From assembly GCA_965153455.1 (NCBI GenBank), contig OZ234494.1, positions 16,244,001-16,308,000 of the forward strand: a stretch of DNA of 64,000 nucleotides, read 5' to 3'. This DNA is from Sphagnum compactum (Eukaryota > Bryophyta > Sphagnopsida > Sphagnales). The notes under the pieces are model-generated. The model worked only from the letters and a program-made list of their open reading frames with translations, did no database searches and had not been told where the DNA came from. Shown in pieces: positions 46,801-59,300 of the stretch. The number at the start of each line of letters is the position of its first letter. The stretch's first letter is position 1. The position numbers and the translations under genes were made by a program.

Positions 46801-46980
46801 CACATGTCCTTGTGTTTAGAGAAAAAGCATAACCATCTGTCACCAAGGAGTGGCATTAATCGTTCCAAGTATCTTCTTTCATCATGTTACTTGAGGTAAT
46901 TTCTCCTTAGCCAGAGTTTTACATCAGAATAGCTGAGCTCAAAAAATGCATGTTTTCATTTCAAAGAATCAGTCATAATT
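43834..46980. other. Downstream of the 5-phosphatase gene, no recognisable gene
   Basis: Contains the 3' untranslated region of the phosphatase gene. The longest frame (124 codons, 45711-46085 plus) and others lack family motifs, and its opposite strand is equally open. No transposon ends found. Confidence 0.45.
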
Positions 46981-47706
46981 CTACGAAGTTTTTAGCCTTG
47001 AAAATTGCAGTGATAAACAAACACTACTCACTATGGTCATCAATGATGCCATGTAATTTGCATGTAATAACCATTTCATTAGGTGCACGATGAAGCACAC
47101 AAGCAAGTTCTTTAAATTTGTTTTGGCTCTACAGGGTAATAGAGCACCATTGAATCTCCAATGCTTTGTATCTCTTGAGAAGCATTCGTTGTAAGCTTGA
47201 ATGATGAAGTGATGAACCACACCAAAGTAAATGTGCATCATCATAATTGACATTTGCGCCCATAAGGCACATTGCAACACTTGCATATGAATTACATTCA
47301 CAAATGATCAACCACCAATAAATGGGACTTAAAACCAGAAGTAGTTTGTAAAATGCAATAGTCTCATTTTCTTGTGAACTCTAATAGCAAATGCTTAAAT
47401 GGTTAAGGGAGTACAATGCAATTGTAATGAAACTAACAAATGGTTAAAGGAATGCAATACCCTAAATTTTTTACAAACTAAAATAAAAACTGGCAAAAGG
47501 GTGTGTTCATAATTAAAGGGCTCATGGCAAGGGGTGGATGTTGCTTTAATATTGTACTTCGTATCTTTGAAGTAACACAATGAGAACACAATAATTTCAA
47601 ATGTCAATCTATTCGTTGGAATGGGTTCAATTACTTGTAAAGTTTCAACCACAAAACTTTCATGCAAATTCTTTGAATTTTCAAGAGTCCTTTTTGTAAC
47701 ATTCAA
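46981..47706 (-). other. Unidentified coding-like remnant
   Basis: Two adjacent minus-strand frames of 103 codons (47395-47706) and 106 codons (46981-47301) have amino-acid composition more protein-like than their surroundings and the same direction, but I recognise no family in either. They may be an old gene fragment or chance frames. Confidence 0.25.
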
Positions 47707-48059
47707 AGGAGTTTAGAATGGATGATGGTTTTAAATTTTAAACATCTTTTTGGCTTATTAGATAATTGACTCACCAAGTTCACTAGGCTAAGAACCACCC
47801 TTATGAAAATTGCCTAAAGTATCTAAATGACATACCAAATTATGACTTTTAGTATTAAGAGTTTATGATAGCATTTAAGGTGTAAGGTGGTTAGTAAGGT
47901 CTATTAAGCTTGGTTTCATGTTAAGGAATTTTTTTAATGAAATTAAGGTTAGGGGCGGCACCACATAGTTGTTGTGTGTGTGGAGGCATCATCCCAATTC
48001 TCCACATTCCACAAATATAAACAAGGTCAAACAAATGTTTGGGTTCACATTTTTTTTTT

Positions 48060-48290
48060 GTCATTTTTTTGTTGATTGTTTGTTACTTCGCTCTACTACT
48101 TTATTTTGTTATTTTGCCTTGTTCCTTCACCTTGTTGTTTTGCCTTATTGATTTACCTTGATGTCGCACCTTGTTGCATCACCTTGATGTTTGTTTTATT
48201 TCTATGTCTTGTTGAATTCCTTTACTACTTTACCTTCTTGTTCACCTTGCTACATCACCTTACTACTTCACCTTGGAGTGAAGCCCATCT
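48060..48290. repeat. Imperfect CACCTTGTTG-type minisatellite
   Basis: Loose tandem units of about 15-20 bases containing CCTTGTTG, CACCTTGATG and CACCTTACTAC. The 75-codon hydrophobic frame across it follows from the repeat and is not a gene. Confidence 0.55.
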
Positions 48291-49019
48291 CACGCTACCA
48301 TAAATTCATTGTGTGTCTTACAGGTTGCTTCATGTTTGAAGCTCCCACCACGAACACCAAGTAGATAATCCACCTATCATGTAGCTTATGAAACTGTTGC
48401 ATTCATTTGACTGCTTGCAAAAGATGACTTGATATTCTTACAAGTACTAGAGATTAACATAACAATAAAATGGTTTTCTTTATGACCAAATTGAAAGCAA
48501 AAAGCATCATTAGTACAATTGTTTACCACGCTTGCAATTGATTGAACAAAAAAGACTTGCAATCATTTATGTAGAACAAACATTACTTTTAGGAGGTGGG
48601 AAAAGGATTGCAATTGGAACAACAATGGATTAAATGGCATGGTTCAATTTTTGACCTCAATATCAACAAAAGTGACTACTAGAAAGGGCTTTATAGCCAA
48701 TGAGAAGAAAGCCTTTGTTAGCTTCTCAACATCACCAAACCACTACAAAACATCAAGCCATAATCCCAAATCAATTACTTATGAGCTAGGCAAATGAAAA
48801 TTCAAATGCAAATCTTTTGTAATTAGGTTTCTAGTTGAAGCCATTAACAAATGGCATGACTTTGCCCTAGATTGAATGTTTGATTATGGTGGGTTGTTCC
48901 TTCAAAACATCACAATACTCAGTGTGGAGACAAAGAAGATAGTCATGACTTTGCTTATATTTAGGGTACTATAGATACATATGCATAAATATACAATTTA
49001 CCTTTGAGGTGATGGTAGA

Positions 49020-50312
49020 ACCGATGATGTTGATGAAGTTATTGCTTTTGCAAGTAGAGCTTTACCTATGCCTGGGGGTCCAAATATAGTATTCCCTTAC
49101 AAGGTTGTCCAGCAATATCTCAACTTCAAAATCAGCAAAAAAAACTAAGGCACTATGGGTTATACGTTCAAATTCAAAGATGATTGTCACTGTGAATTAT
49201 CAAACACATGCACACAAGGTAACTTACACAAACTTCAAAACTAGAATATAATCACCTACCAATTGTTCCAAATCCATCAACTCATGGCACAAGTCATAAA
49301 ACATTGAAGTGCAAGTGCTCCACGATAAAAGTCAAAAGACAACACTCCAAAAAAACTCTTGGGTGATCAATGCAATTATTGTGTGATTCTTTTTATGATT
49401 GGCATAATGGTCAATGTGCATTCTACTAGAGTGCCCATGGTTGGCAAGCAATCAAAAGTAAATATGTTTCCTAAATCCCTCTTATCTTGGAACACCTTTG
49501 TTATAACACTATAAAGAAGGCCAGCAAGACTTGTGGCATATACCCTGGTCAGATAGCCATTGGAAAAGAGTTCAAGCCGTTGTAAAAAAAGCATTACAAG
49601 CTCCTTCAAGACAACTTTCACATTCTAAAGAGCACCAATTTGATCAAATTTCACACCTATTTCATTTGGTGGAATCACTACTAATATCAATGTCTTTTCA
49701 TACTCGTCTTCTGCAACTGTCTACAAATAACCATCATGTGGAACAACTATCGCCTAGTCAAATATTAAAATTCCAAAATCCTTAAAAGTGATGAATGTTT
49801 CATTATTGCAAGCCCCTATGACATGTGATGGTAAGTCTTGTCTTTGGAGAAACTAGACTTATATTCTTAAGGGAAAATTGTTAAGAAGCTTGCATCACGA
49901 AACAAGAAAAGTGATGACACATGCAGTATAACAGAAAGAAACAAGTTCCTGCCACAAGAAATTCGTTAAGCATGGAGATGAAACACAATGGCTCAAGTGT
50001 GCAATCTCAGTAACTACCAGCTTGTTACCTTAAAATCTTTGATAACATTTGGGGCCTTCTTAATCTCCTGATCCTGAAATCTTGTCAATGTTTTTTCCAT
50101 ACTGCACATCACCATCAACACATCCATACAAGTCACAATTTCAGAAACAAGACTTGAAAAGAAGCTTTATGTGAAAATCCCAACAAGAATTGATGATAAC
50201 GACAAACCTATCACATGGAATCATGAGCTTGCCATTACTTGTAGCTGGATCAAAAAAGCACAATTCCAAATGATGATCTATTTCCCATTGCACAACCCTT
50301 TCAACCTTTGCT
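49020..50312 (-). pseudogene. AAA-type ATPase pseudogene fragment (plant MSP1/ATAD1-like group)
   Basis: Three minus-strand blocks lie in protein order. Around 50210-50312: KVERVVQWEIDHHLEL, the linker before the ATPase domain. At 49541-49715: YEKTLILVVIPPNEIGVKF, then DQIGAL, a TAG stop where a Glu is normal, then KELVMLFLQRLELFS. Around 49020-49107: CKGIL, a one-base frame slip, then the Walker A loop GPPGIGK followed by ALLAKAI. A plausible GT donor follows the second block, so introns were kept: this is a decayed gene copy and not a retrocopy. Walker B and the rest of the domain are not found downstream. The order and wording match large plant AAA ATPases such as the At4g02480 group (from memory of the family). 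A weaker match may extend to about 50950. Confidence 0.65.
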
Positions 50313-52284
50313 CACAAAATCCAAGGAGATTACTTAAAACATTTTCCTTACACCATTACAATTAAACTTTTTGAAGAGACAAATGACAAAATTTCTAGCT
50401 CACAACCTTGAAAAATTTCAATTCCCATAACTTCCCCATGACTTTCAAGTTATGTTTTTGTAGTGCATGGCAATGACAAGTACCAAAGTCCTACATGATG
50501 CAAAAATCATGATGGCAAAATCCATTGAAATCCTTACTTATCTCTATGAAATGAAGACCTTATAGGTTTACTTTCAACAACTTTGGCCACTTTATGTTGT
50601 GGAGGTCAATGACTTAAAACATTGCACAATGCATTTTTCCCTGATTAAGATATAGCTTAAACCTATCCTAAACTTACTTCACTAGAAAAGGGAATAAGAC
50701 AATCTTGTGAATGTTGTTGCAACATTAAAAACTACACTACATTATAATGAAAATCAATTATGCTTATATTTTGATTCATTCACCCAATCGATAAGCTCAT
50801 AATTCACAAAAGGAAGATGCCATAAGCATATCATTGATCAAAAGAAAGAATTTGAACTTGACCAGTTGCTCAAGGTTTTGTTCAACTTGACTCTTTCTTT
50901 CATGATGACCACTTGCTTCTTCCAATCTTGCAACAACTACTCTTTATTCTAGTCAATAACCACAAACAAGTTGGGAGCCCGAAGAATTTTACCTAGCACC
51001 TAGTTGCCATTGTGATTTATAATCCTTCCCAATTAGAATATTACAATGATAAAAAATTATTTCTATCAAAAGGAATCAAGCCCAACAACACCTTTTTCTC
51101 TAGTCAAGTGATCATCAGCAACAACAACAATTGAAATATGCAATGTGGTAAATTTACTGTGGGAAGACAAATTCTCATGTTGTTTATATAGAGCTGATAC
51201 AAATCCTCAATCCCTAGCAACTTTTCTGAAAACCCATCTCGTAGGTCTCTTTAGATTCTACTCCCCCAAACCATCACAATTCATTAAAGAAATCAGCATC
51301 CTAATAAGAACTATGGCCCAAGTTAACTTTGCTTCGATTATCCTCACTTAAGGACATTTCTTAACAGTTTCTTAAAGGGGCTTAGATTAGGCTTAAGGAT
51401 TGTATGATGTGAGTACAAATGTCCATTTTATGCCTTTAAACTGTCAAAATGAACATGAAATTCACAAACAAAAAACTTCAACAAATCAAAAAAACTATTC
51501 AAACCCAAATTCCACTTTAGGAAATGTTCACCTCTACCAAAAATTACAATGTCCAAGCAAGTGAGTGGTCATAAGAAATCTTTCAAGCAAAATTTTTGCA
51601 AACATCAAATGAAGATGATGGTGGCAATGTAATCAATCTCCTCTTCGTGTTTACAACAAGCTGGTGAAGTCCAACCAACCATCTCCTCTATGTGGCATTA
51701 AAATGGGGGGAATCCAACTTGCCATCTTTAGAAATGAAAATGAAGTCCATCCAACAATGTTTGGCATGAAGGTGGTGGAATCCAGCCACCTACAATTTCT
51801 AAGCATGGAGGAAAAAGACTACATGAAGCAACAACAGATGGGTTGTTACAAAACCCTACAAAGGTTGAAACCTTAAACTCTTCCTCTCAAACACATAAAC
51901 ATGCACAAACTACTTGCCACCCATGGAAGACTCAACTTTGTTGCAAAAATCTACCATGCATCTTGTCACATGCACAAAAACAACCAAGCCTACAAGATTT
52001 TCTAAACCAAGACTAAAACAAAAGTAGACCTAGTTCCAAATCCAAATCACAAACAAGAAAAATAAGAATAAAAACATGACATGTGCAAGACAAAAATCCA
52101 ACAAGATTTTATTGCAAGAACAAAACAAGAACAAAATAAGGTTATGACAAGAAAACATATCCAAAACTAGTGTTGAACAAATTAAAAGTAATGGGGAATA
52201 TTATTCATACCTAATGGGCCCTAGATCAAAAAAGTTTTTTTTTAAACTTCCAACCTACATGTGGCCCATGTATGAACTATGAAT
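50313..52284. other. Intergenic region, possibly the eroded 5' part of the AAA ATPase pseudogene
   Basis: No frame over 70 codons. A minus-strand reading LLQDWKKQ near 50925 resembles a segment upstream of the AAA domain in the same family, but too little is left to be sure. Confidence 0.3.
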
Positions 52285-52535
52285 TAACTAGAAATGCACT
52301 AAAAATGAACTAGGATTCAATTAAGAACAAACTGAGAGTTAATTACAAATGAACTCAAAGTGAATTAAAAATTAATTAGAAGTGAACTAAGAATTAACTA
52401 AAAGTGAACTAAAACTTAACTAAGAGTTAACTAAAAATGAACAAAAACTTAACTAAAAGTGAATTAAGAATTAATTACAAATGAACTAAAACTTAACTAA
52501 AATTAATTAAAAGTGAACCAGAACTAAACTAGGAT
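52285..52535. repeat. AT-rich tandem array, about 20-22-bp unit
   Basis: Units such as AACTAAAAGTGAACTAAAAC and TTAACTAAGAGTTAACTAAAAATG repeat about a dozen times with frequent substitutions. Confidence 0.8.
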
Positions 52536-53039
52536 TTATATACAAATTCACTACTAGTCATGAATGAACATTCAAATCAATGAATTCCATGGCACTGGCA
52601 TCTACGACACATCAAGTGCCTAGACATTATTCTAATGTCCTTTTGGTAGATATGGAAATATTAAAAAACATTACTAGTAACCACACACGCCATTTTTCTA
52701 TCACAACAACACATCGTGGGTTTTACAATTGGCTTTTGTGGCTATGTATTAATTTTAAAAAACATTTGTGACTAATGACTATTGAATTGCTAAACCCGTG
52801 TTGTTTCACCCATTTATTCACAGAGGACATATAGTTGTAATGCCTAATTGTCTTATTAACTAAGATTTTTTTATTTTATTGAAATTTCATATCATCATTG
52901 ACCTTAGTATGACATGTAAAGTGCATGCCATGTCAAATTCATCATTTTAATCAATTAAAAGTTACAAAAGATGTTTTGATAGATGGATGACGTGTCAAAA
53001 ATCTCTAAACACATGTTCAATTATGAATCATCCCACATG

Positions 53040-54200
53040 AGCAAAAGTCAATATAACATAGCTTAGGTAGCTTTGGTAGTTAGCCTAACCAAAAGTCAAC
53101 CTAACCTAGCCTAACTAGCTTAAGCTTCCTAACCTAGGCTAGGTGGCATAGGTAAAAAACAAACCTCAACTTCTTAGCCTAGGTAGCTTAAACTAAGCTA
53201 CCTAACCTATTTTAAGTGACCTAGGTATCATAAGTTGCAAGAACAAGGACTTGAACCCTTCACCTCCACTTTGGGGTTCAAATCTTCATCCATTGCATTA
53301 TCACATTTTTTTATACTAAGTCTATTAAACACAAAATTATAAAGATCAATTTTTTTAGCTTCAAATTGAATTAAGCCACCCCTAAATTGACATAGGTTAA
53401 CCTACCTACTACCTACCAATTTAGCCTAGGTTAATTTAGGCCTCCCTAGGCTGACTTAGCATGAGTCAGGTCAACCTAAATTATTTACAAACCTAGCCTG
53501 GCTAGAATTATTTGTGCTCTAGGCTAGATTTCAATTAAACTAGGGACATAGACCTAGCTAAATTAAACTTAAAACCTAAATTAAACTAGGTTAAACTAAG
53601 CTAGACATAAATTAAGTTAGTCTAAACAAGGTTAAACATAATTATTTTAAATAATTTTGGTTAAAACAATCACCTAGTCTAACCATGGATAAATTAATCT
53701 ATAAATTAAACTAAACACAACTATTTAAGTTAAACATAGTTAAACAAACATAAATAAGGCTAAACATAATTACTTAGACTAAACATCGCTAAACACAACT
53801 ACTTTGGCTAAACATGGCTAAATATGGCTATACAATTTTAAACACAATTATTTAAATTAAATATCAAGTTAAAATAACATAAATGAAACTAAATACAATT
53901 ACTTTGACTAAACATGGTTAAACATGGCTAAACACCTTTAAACACATTTATTTAGGTTAAACATGATTGAAAATTGTTGATGTATAGCTAAATTAATGTA
54001 ATTTATATTTTAAATAATATTTTAAACTAAACATGGACAAACTAATATAAATGAAACTAAACATAATTTTTATGTTAAACATGGTTAAACAAAGATAAAT
54101 TTGAATATTCAAATTATATTTGGCTAAATTTGAAAATGTTAAGATAAATTTCATTATTGAAGCAATACATGGTTAAATATGGCTACATTGTGATAAAATT
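53040..54200. repeat. TAGCCTAGG-rich and CTAAACATGG-rich degenerate arrays
   Basis: 53040-53560 is packed with CTAACCTAGG/TTAGCCTAGG motifs. 53560-54200 is packed with TAAACATGG/TAAACACAA motifs, with a longer period near 130 bases visible: AACATAAAT, then ACTAAAC/TACAATTACTT, then GACTAAACAT, recurs. Satellite-like, non-coding. Confidence 0.7.
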
Positions 54201-56308
54201 ATAAATTAAATTAATTTATTTAAATTAAAATTGATTAATAAAATGATTCGTCCTATGCAATTGTAATTTTTTTTAGTCATTTTTATTGATTACATGAGTC
54301 ATAAGGCTGACTACTAGTTGTTAAAAACATTCTTAGTCATTTCCTTAATCATGTTGGACATTGTAATTCCATAAAACAAGTCGTAGAAAACAAGTTTTAA
54401 CATTATGAACATTTTTTACCAATCAATAAATGTAATTTTATTAAAATTAATGTCATGAGTCATGAGATTAACTACTAGTTGTAACACCTTGTTGACACAT
54501 GGCATGCCACAACATCATCATTAGAAATTGAGTTGTTATTAATTATTATTAGTCGCAAAAGTAAATGGTATTTTTTAATTCCTAATTTTAAATCATTCAA
54601 ATATATTATTATAAAATTTAAAATAATAATATATTTAAACAAAAATTGAACAAGTTGTCATATTGATTACAGTCACAAAACCATGATGTCACATGGTATC
54701 TTGGTGTCCTTTGCAATTACATAGTAATTTTTATGACCAAGTAGTTGTAAACATAGTAAAAAAAAACAATAGTCATTTTTAAAATTAGTCACAAAACCCA
54801 AGATGTGTTGTGTATCTGCAACAACAAACCAAATGTGTTCTATCTGTAGAAGAAGATTCTATCGTGCACTTTTGCAAACATTTTTTGTCCATTCATAAAA
54901 TTCGTGGTGCAAGAATAATGTGATCAAATAGTAAGGTTTTAGATAATTCTCTTGCAGCAAGTTCATCCAAGCAAGCCCTGGGTGGTCATGAAATGAGGAG
55001 TCTTGAAAAAAATGCATGTTGTTGGTGGTGGTGGGTTGCTTGAAGAAGCTTGAAACATTCAAAAGCTTTCTTTCTCTCTTTCTTATACGCCATAATCAAC
55101 TAGCTCCAACTGTAATTGGCTTGCACCATGGCTATTGCTACTGCTACTACAACAATTCCTTCATTGATTGTGCAGGTAATTGGCAACAACGACTTGTTAC
55201 AAATAGGAAAGCAAACCACAATGGGTTGAAAGAATGGAATTTGAAAATTGGTAGAAAGAAGAAAATTAGTCCAAGAAGAATATTGCAAGAGTGCAGGGCA
55301 CAAAATGGGTTTTTCTACCCATTTCCATGGACTATTAACTTAATTTGTACAAGAATTAATGAATGGTGAGGACACACGACTCATTCATTGTTGTTATCAT
55401 GGACTCACCGTGATAACAAAACATAATACACATTTGAAAATAATAAACAATATGCAATGCCATATGACAAGATTCAAAATGATGGTCCAATATTCCTTTG
55501 CACATCTTTCATCTAGAAAGCTCAAATTGATCTATCTAATTTCTTAATATGACAAATGTTAAGTATTTGCAACTTGAAGTGTCCATAAATAGATGTCATG
55601 GATGATGAAAGGTTCATCCATGAAATGACATTCATGAATGAAAAAAACCATCGTTCACATGCTCGAATTTCTTTCACATGGCCAATGACATCTATGCACC
55701 CAATATCATCCATGGATCAAACTTTATCAATTTCATCAAAAGAATTTTCATATGGTTAATTGCAATTATGTGACCAATTTCATCCATATAATATGTTTTA
55801 TTAATGTTGTTCACACGGTCATATTTCCATGTTGCTAATGTTATTGTGTTGACAATTTCATCTATATTACCAAGTTCAATTCAGGTGTTCCAATTTCCTC
55901 TATGTCATGAGTATAACCCATATTGTCAATTTCATCCATCTCATCTAGTTTCAGGTGAAATCACGACAAGGGTCCAAGGTTGCAACATGCAATGCACCAA
56001 TTCACATACAAAGGGAGGACATAGACCCCCAATGTTATACATAATTAGGAAAAAAAATTTGAAATTATTTTATTTGTGTGAATGATGGCTCCAGAGTCCA
56101 CAAGTGGCTAAAGGTCTGAGAGCTTCAATAGATGCCCATGGCACATTAATTTCTATAAATTACAAGCAAAAGGGAAATCGTGACTTCATGTGAAATCCAC
56201 AAAAGAAGTAGCCTTTCAGAAAGAAATCCACAAGGGCATTACTAACACACATGGATGAGAGGACTACCAGAAAAATGGGGATGACCAACTTTGTAGTTGC
56301 AGATCACC
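54201..56308. other. Intergenic region downstream of the LIMR gene, no recognisable gene
   Basis: Includes two related blocks near 54280-54330 and 54440-54490 sharing ATGAGTCAT and GACTACTAGTTGT/TAACTACTAGTTGT. A 117-codon frame at 55016-55369 (plus) has no recognisable family. The 3' untranslated region of the LIMR gene is at the right end. Confidence 0.4.
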
Positions 56309-59300
56309 TTAGATGTTCACAAACTTGTTCCTGGCTCTGCCCTTCTTCCTCCAACCCTGCAATATGCAACACAATTTTAGGGTTTAAATTTTAAAATGGG
56401 CAATGGTTGTCAAGAGTCCCAAGTTATTTTTCAGTACTCCTATTAATAGGTATAGGACATTGAACAACACTATTTACTAATTAGCACCACAAGATGGAGA
56501 TCATGACAGTGGCAAAAGCTATGTCAATTGTTAGTTATTCAACAATTCATGCAGTTGGAACAGTTCCATTTCCATGTTTGTCATTTCCAACATTGTTAAA
56601 CAAAAGTTTTCTTGGCAAAATAACCAAAGTAAACTGCAGTGAGAAATCCCGCTAGGTTTAGAATAAAATGGAATTGACATATTCATTAAGACCTGAGTCT
56701 CATTCAGAGCATAATTTTTGGTTTTTACACAATTCAGGATGGGGAGCAGTAGAATGCTTACACAACACATGTAGTAGAGAATTGTCAAGAAGGCCAAAAT
56801 TATGAACATGATCTGGAATACATTATATCTGAAACCCAAACACCCAAGCACATGTTTACAACTTATAGAAATGTAGAGATGCATGCTCAATCTTATTGGT
56901 TCACTCCAACATGTTTCTCAAGAGAGAAAGACTAGGGTTCCTGATCAACTCTCTACTTTGCTCTATGATACCACACCTGGTTTGTTGGAACATCTTTTTA
57001 AGCTGCAGTGTTTGTTGTAATGACAATAGAACCTTACTGCCTACATTCATTAGGCACAAAAGAAAGTACAGAATGGACAAAATTCACCAGCTGAAAGGAA
57101 CTTTTCTGAAGGACTTTCACAATTCAGCCTTCTTCCTTGCAAGGTCATAAGATGGTAAGTTATCTTGAGCTGCAAGACTTATGAAAATGATAAACAAGCT
57201 GTAGATCAACAACTTGGACAAATCAAATGGTATATGAATCATGACAAAATTCAAACACTTTAGACCTTATGCCAAGAACAATTCTCTAGCTCTTGTCATC
57301 AAGATACAAGACCAAAGAAGGGACACACCGGGCTTATAGAGCTATCAACATACCTAAAGAGGTATTTTATGCCACGTAAAGTCTGTAGGGTACCACCAAA
57401 AATTTGTTGTACAGCAGTTGCATCTACATAGAGAGAGAATGCTTTTGCACAGAACTGAATCACACTGCAGTCACAAGAGACATGACGTTATTGGAATTGC
57501 ACAATGTCACCCATAAAATGTCGACACAACACCTTGAATAGGAAGCCTGCTATCAGAAGACATTGACCCTAACCACTGTACTTAGACTTCTATATGCTCT
57601 ACCAATTGCTATGAAAGTCCATAGAAAAGTCAAGGCTCTGCACCTGATACTGCATGCAAGTATCAACCCCACATTGAACAAGAAGGAATTCATGAGTGTT
57701 CCATTCCATCTGTGACACAATATGTTGCCAGATTGCAGGGCTCTAATGAGTCTTGTGTTGGAACCAGGATAGTGACCAGAAACATTTGAAGTCGCTATGA
57801 ATTGATCAAAAGAAGTTTTGTGTATGAATCCAAAGGTGAAAGATTGAAAATAAGTTCATACACAAAACTTTGTTTAGCATAAACCAGAATCAAAATTATG
57901 GAAATTCAAACCAGAACATTCAATCTGACCATAAATTATTGAAAGCATATGACAACAGAAGGATTGAAAATCAAAAGGTAGTGCAAATTCAAGTGTTCAT
58001 GGTGATTTGCAATTGTGCTAGATATTCTAAATGAATGGATTATTAATCAAAGCTGCAACAAAGAGAATATTACGCACTTCATGGGGTGAAGTTGGATGAA
58101 AAGGAAGTTGAGGCCAAGATGGACCTCTCCAGAAATCACTGCTAGTGAAAGGTACAAGCAAAACACACCAAAACCCACCGTGCCTAATAACCCTGAAATG
58201 CCACTACAGCCAAACAAGCATCAGAAACATCCAAAATCCACCATATATGTTGATATGTCATCAACTTGCAGCATAAGGACAGGTGGTTGCAGATCACAAC
58301 AGAAACCACAATGTCAAGTGGTGAAAGAAAAGAAAAAAATATTCTGAGAAATGCAAACCATGGATATAGGGTAAGACTTCCATGCCATTGGACATTGCAA
58401 TGTATGTTTAGAGCCCAAATAACTTGATCATTGTTCAGGAACATACCCCAGGCCTTATCAAGACGGATGAAAAAATCGTTGAGGAATGGCTTGATGGGAG
58501 GTGTGACTAACATGAAGATGATAATGTGTACCAACCACACAACCGATATAACAATCCTACCACAGTCCACATACACAAAGCAGGAAGGCATGTTTATATT
58601 ATCTGTTGTGTCCAATCTTTAATCTTTCATGCCGCCTCTCTCAAGTTCCATCTGCAGCTACCATGGTAATAACTACAAAAACTCCTAATCTACAATACAC
58701 AACTAAATACCTAGGGTGACTATAGTTGGGTCGTGAAATGTGAGCACACATTGCCACCCCAAGAATGAAGAGCTCTAATTGATGAAAGGTCAAGTTGCAT
58801 GACTGACTTACAAGCTCACAAGCTTACCCAACGATTCCAAAAAATAGACAAGTTAAGTAGCTGATGACAGTAAGTGCCCATGAGGTATCTGCCTGCCATA
58901 CCACAAAGCATGAAAAACCAACTCTTTCATAGATTTCTTAAAAATTTCCACAAATGTATACAGTACTCCAAAAGGCCAGTGAATGCAAACCTTCTCTCCT
59001 TGAGGAAAAACCTCAGTCAAAGCTTCATCATCCTGCTCCAAGTATATGAGTTCCTGTAGTTCCAATGCATTGTTAATTGAAGGGTTAAGAAATTGGTCAC
59101 TCAAGCTGTATGAAGCCCAGGGTGAAGGAGATATTGGTTGTACCAGTTAGATTCAGTTCATCTCTATACAACACATATGGAGGCAAAAGTGGTTGATCAT
59201 TGGTCACATTATGCAGCTTGAGACCAAACATCTCAAAACTTTCCTTTTGTACAATTAAAACTAATTAAGCTTCTACCTTCTGCATCTTCAGTACATTCTT

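Noticed and set aside
53225-53265. Minus-strand B-box-like GGGTTCAAGTCC as a possible tRNA gene
   Set aside because: No A box at a suitable distance and no cloverleaf can be drawn.
55016-55369. 117-codon plus frame with an overlapping ATG giving an Ala/Thr-rich, transit-peptide-like start at about 55128
   Set aside because: The Ala/Thr-rich stretch lasts only about 10 codons before losing character, and nothing after it matches a known plastid protein. Too weak to call a gene or pseudogene.
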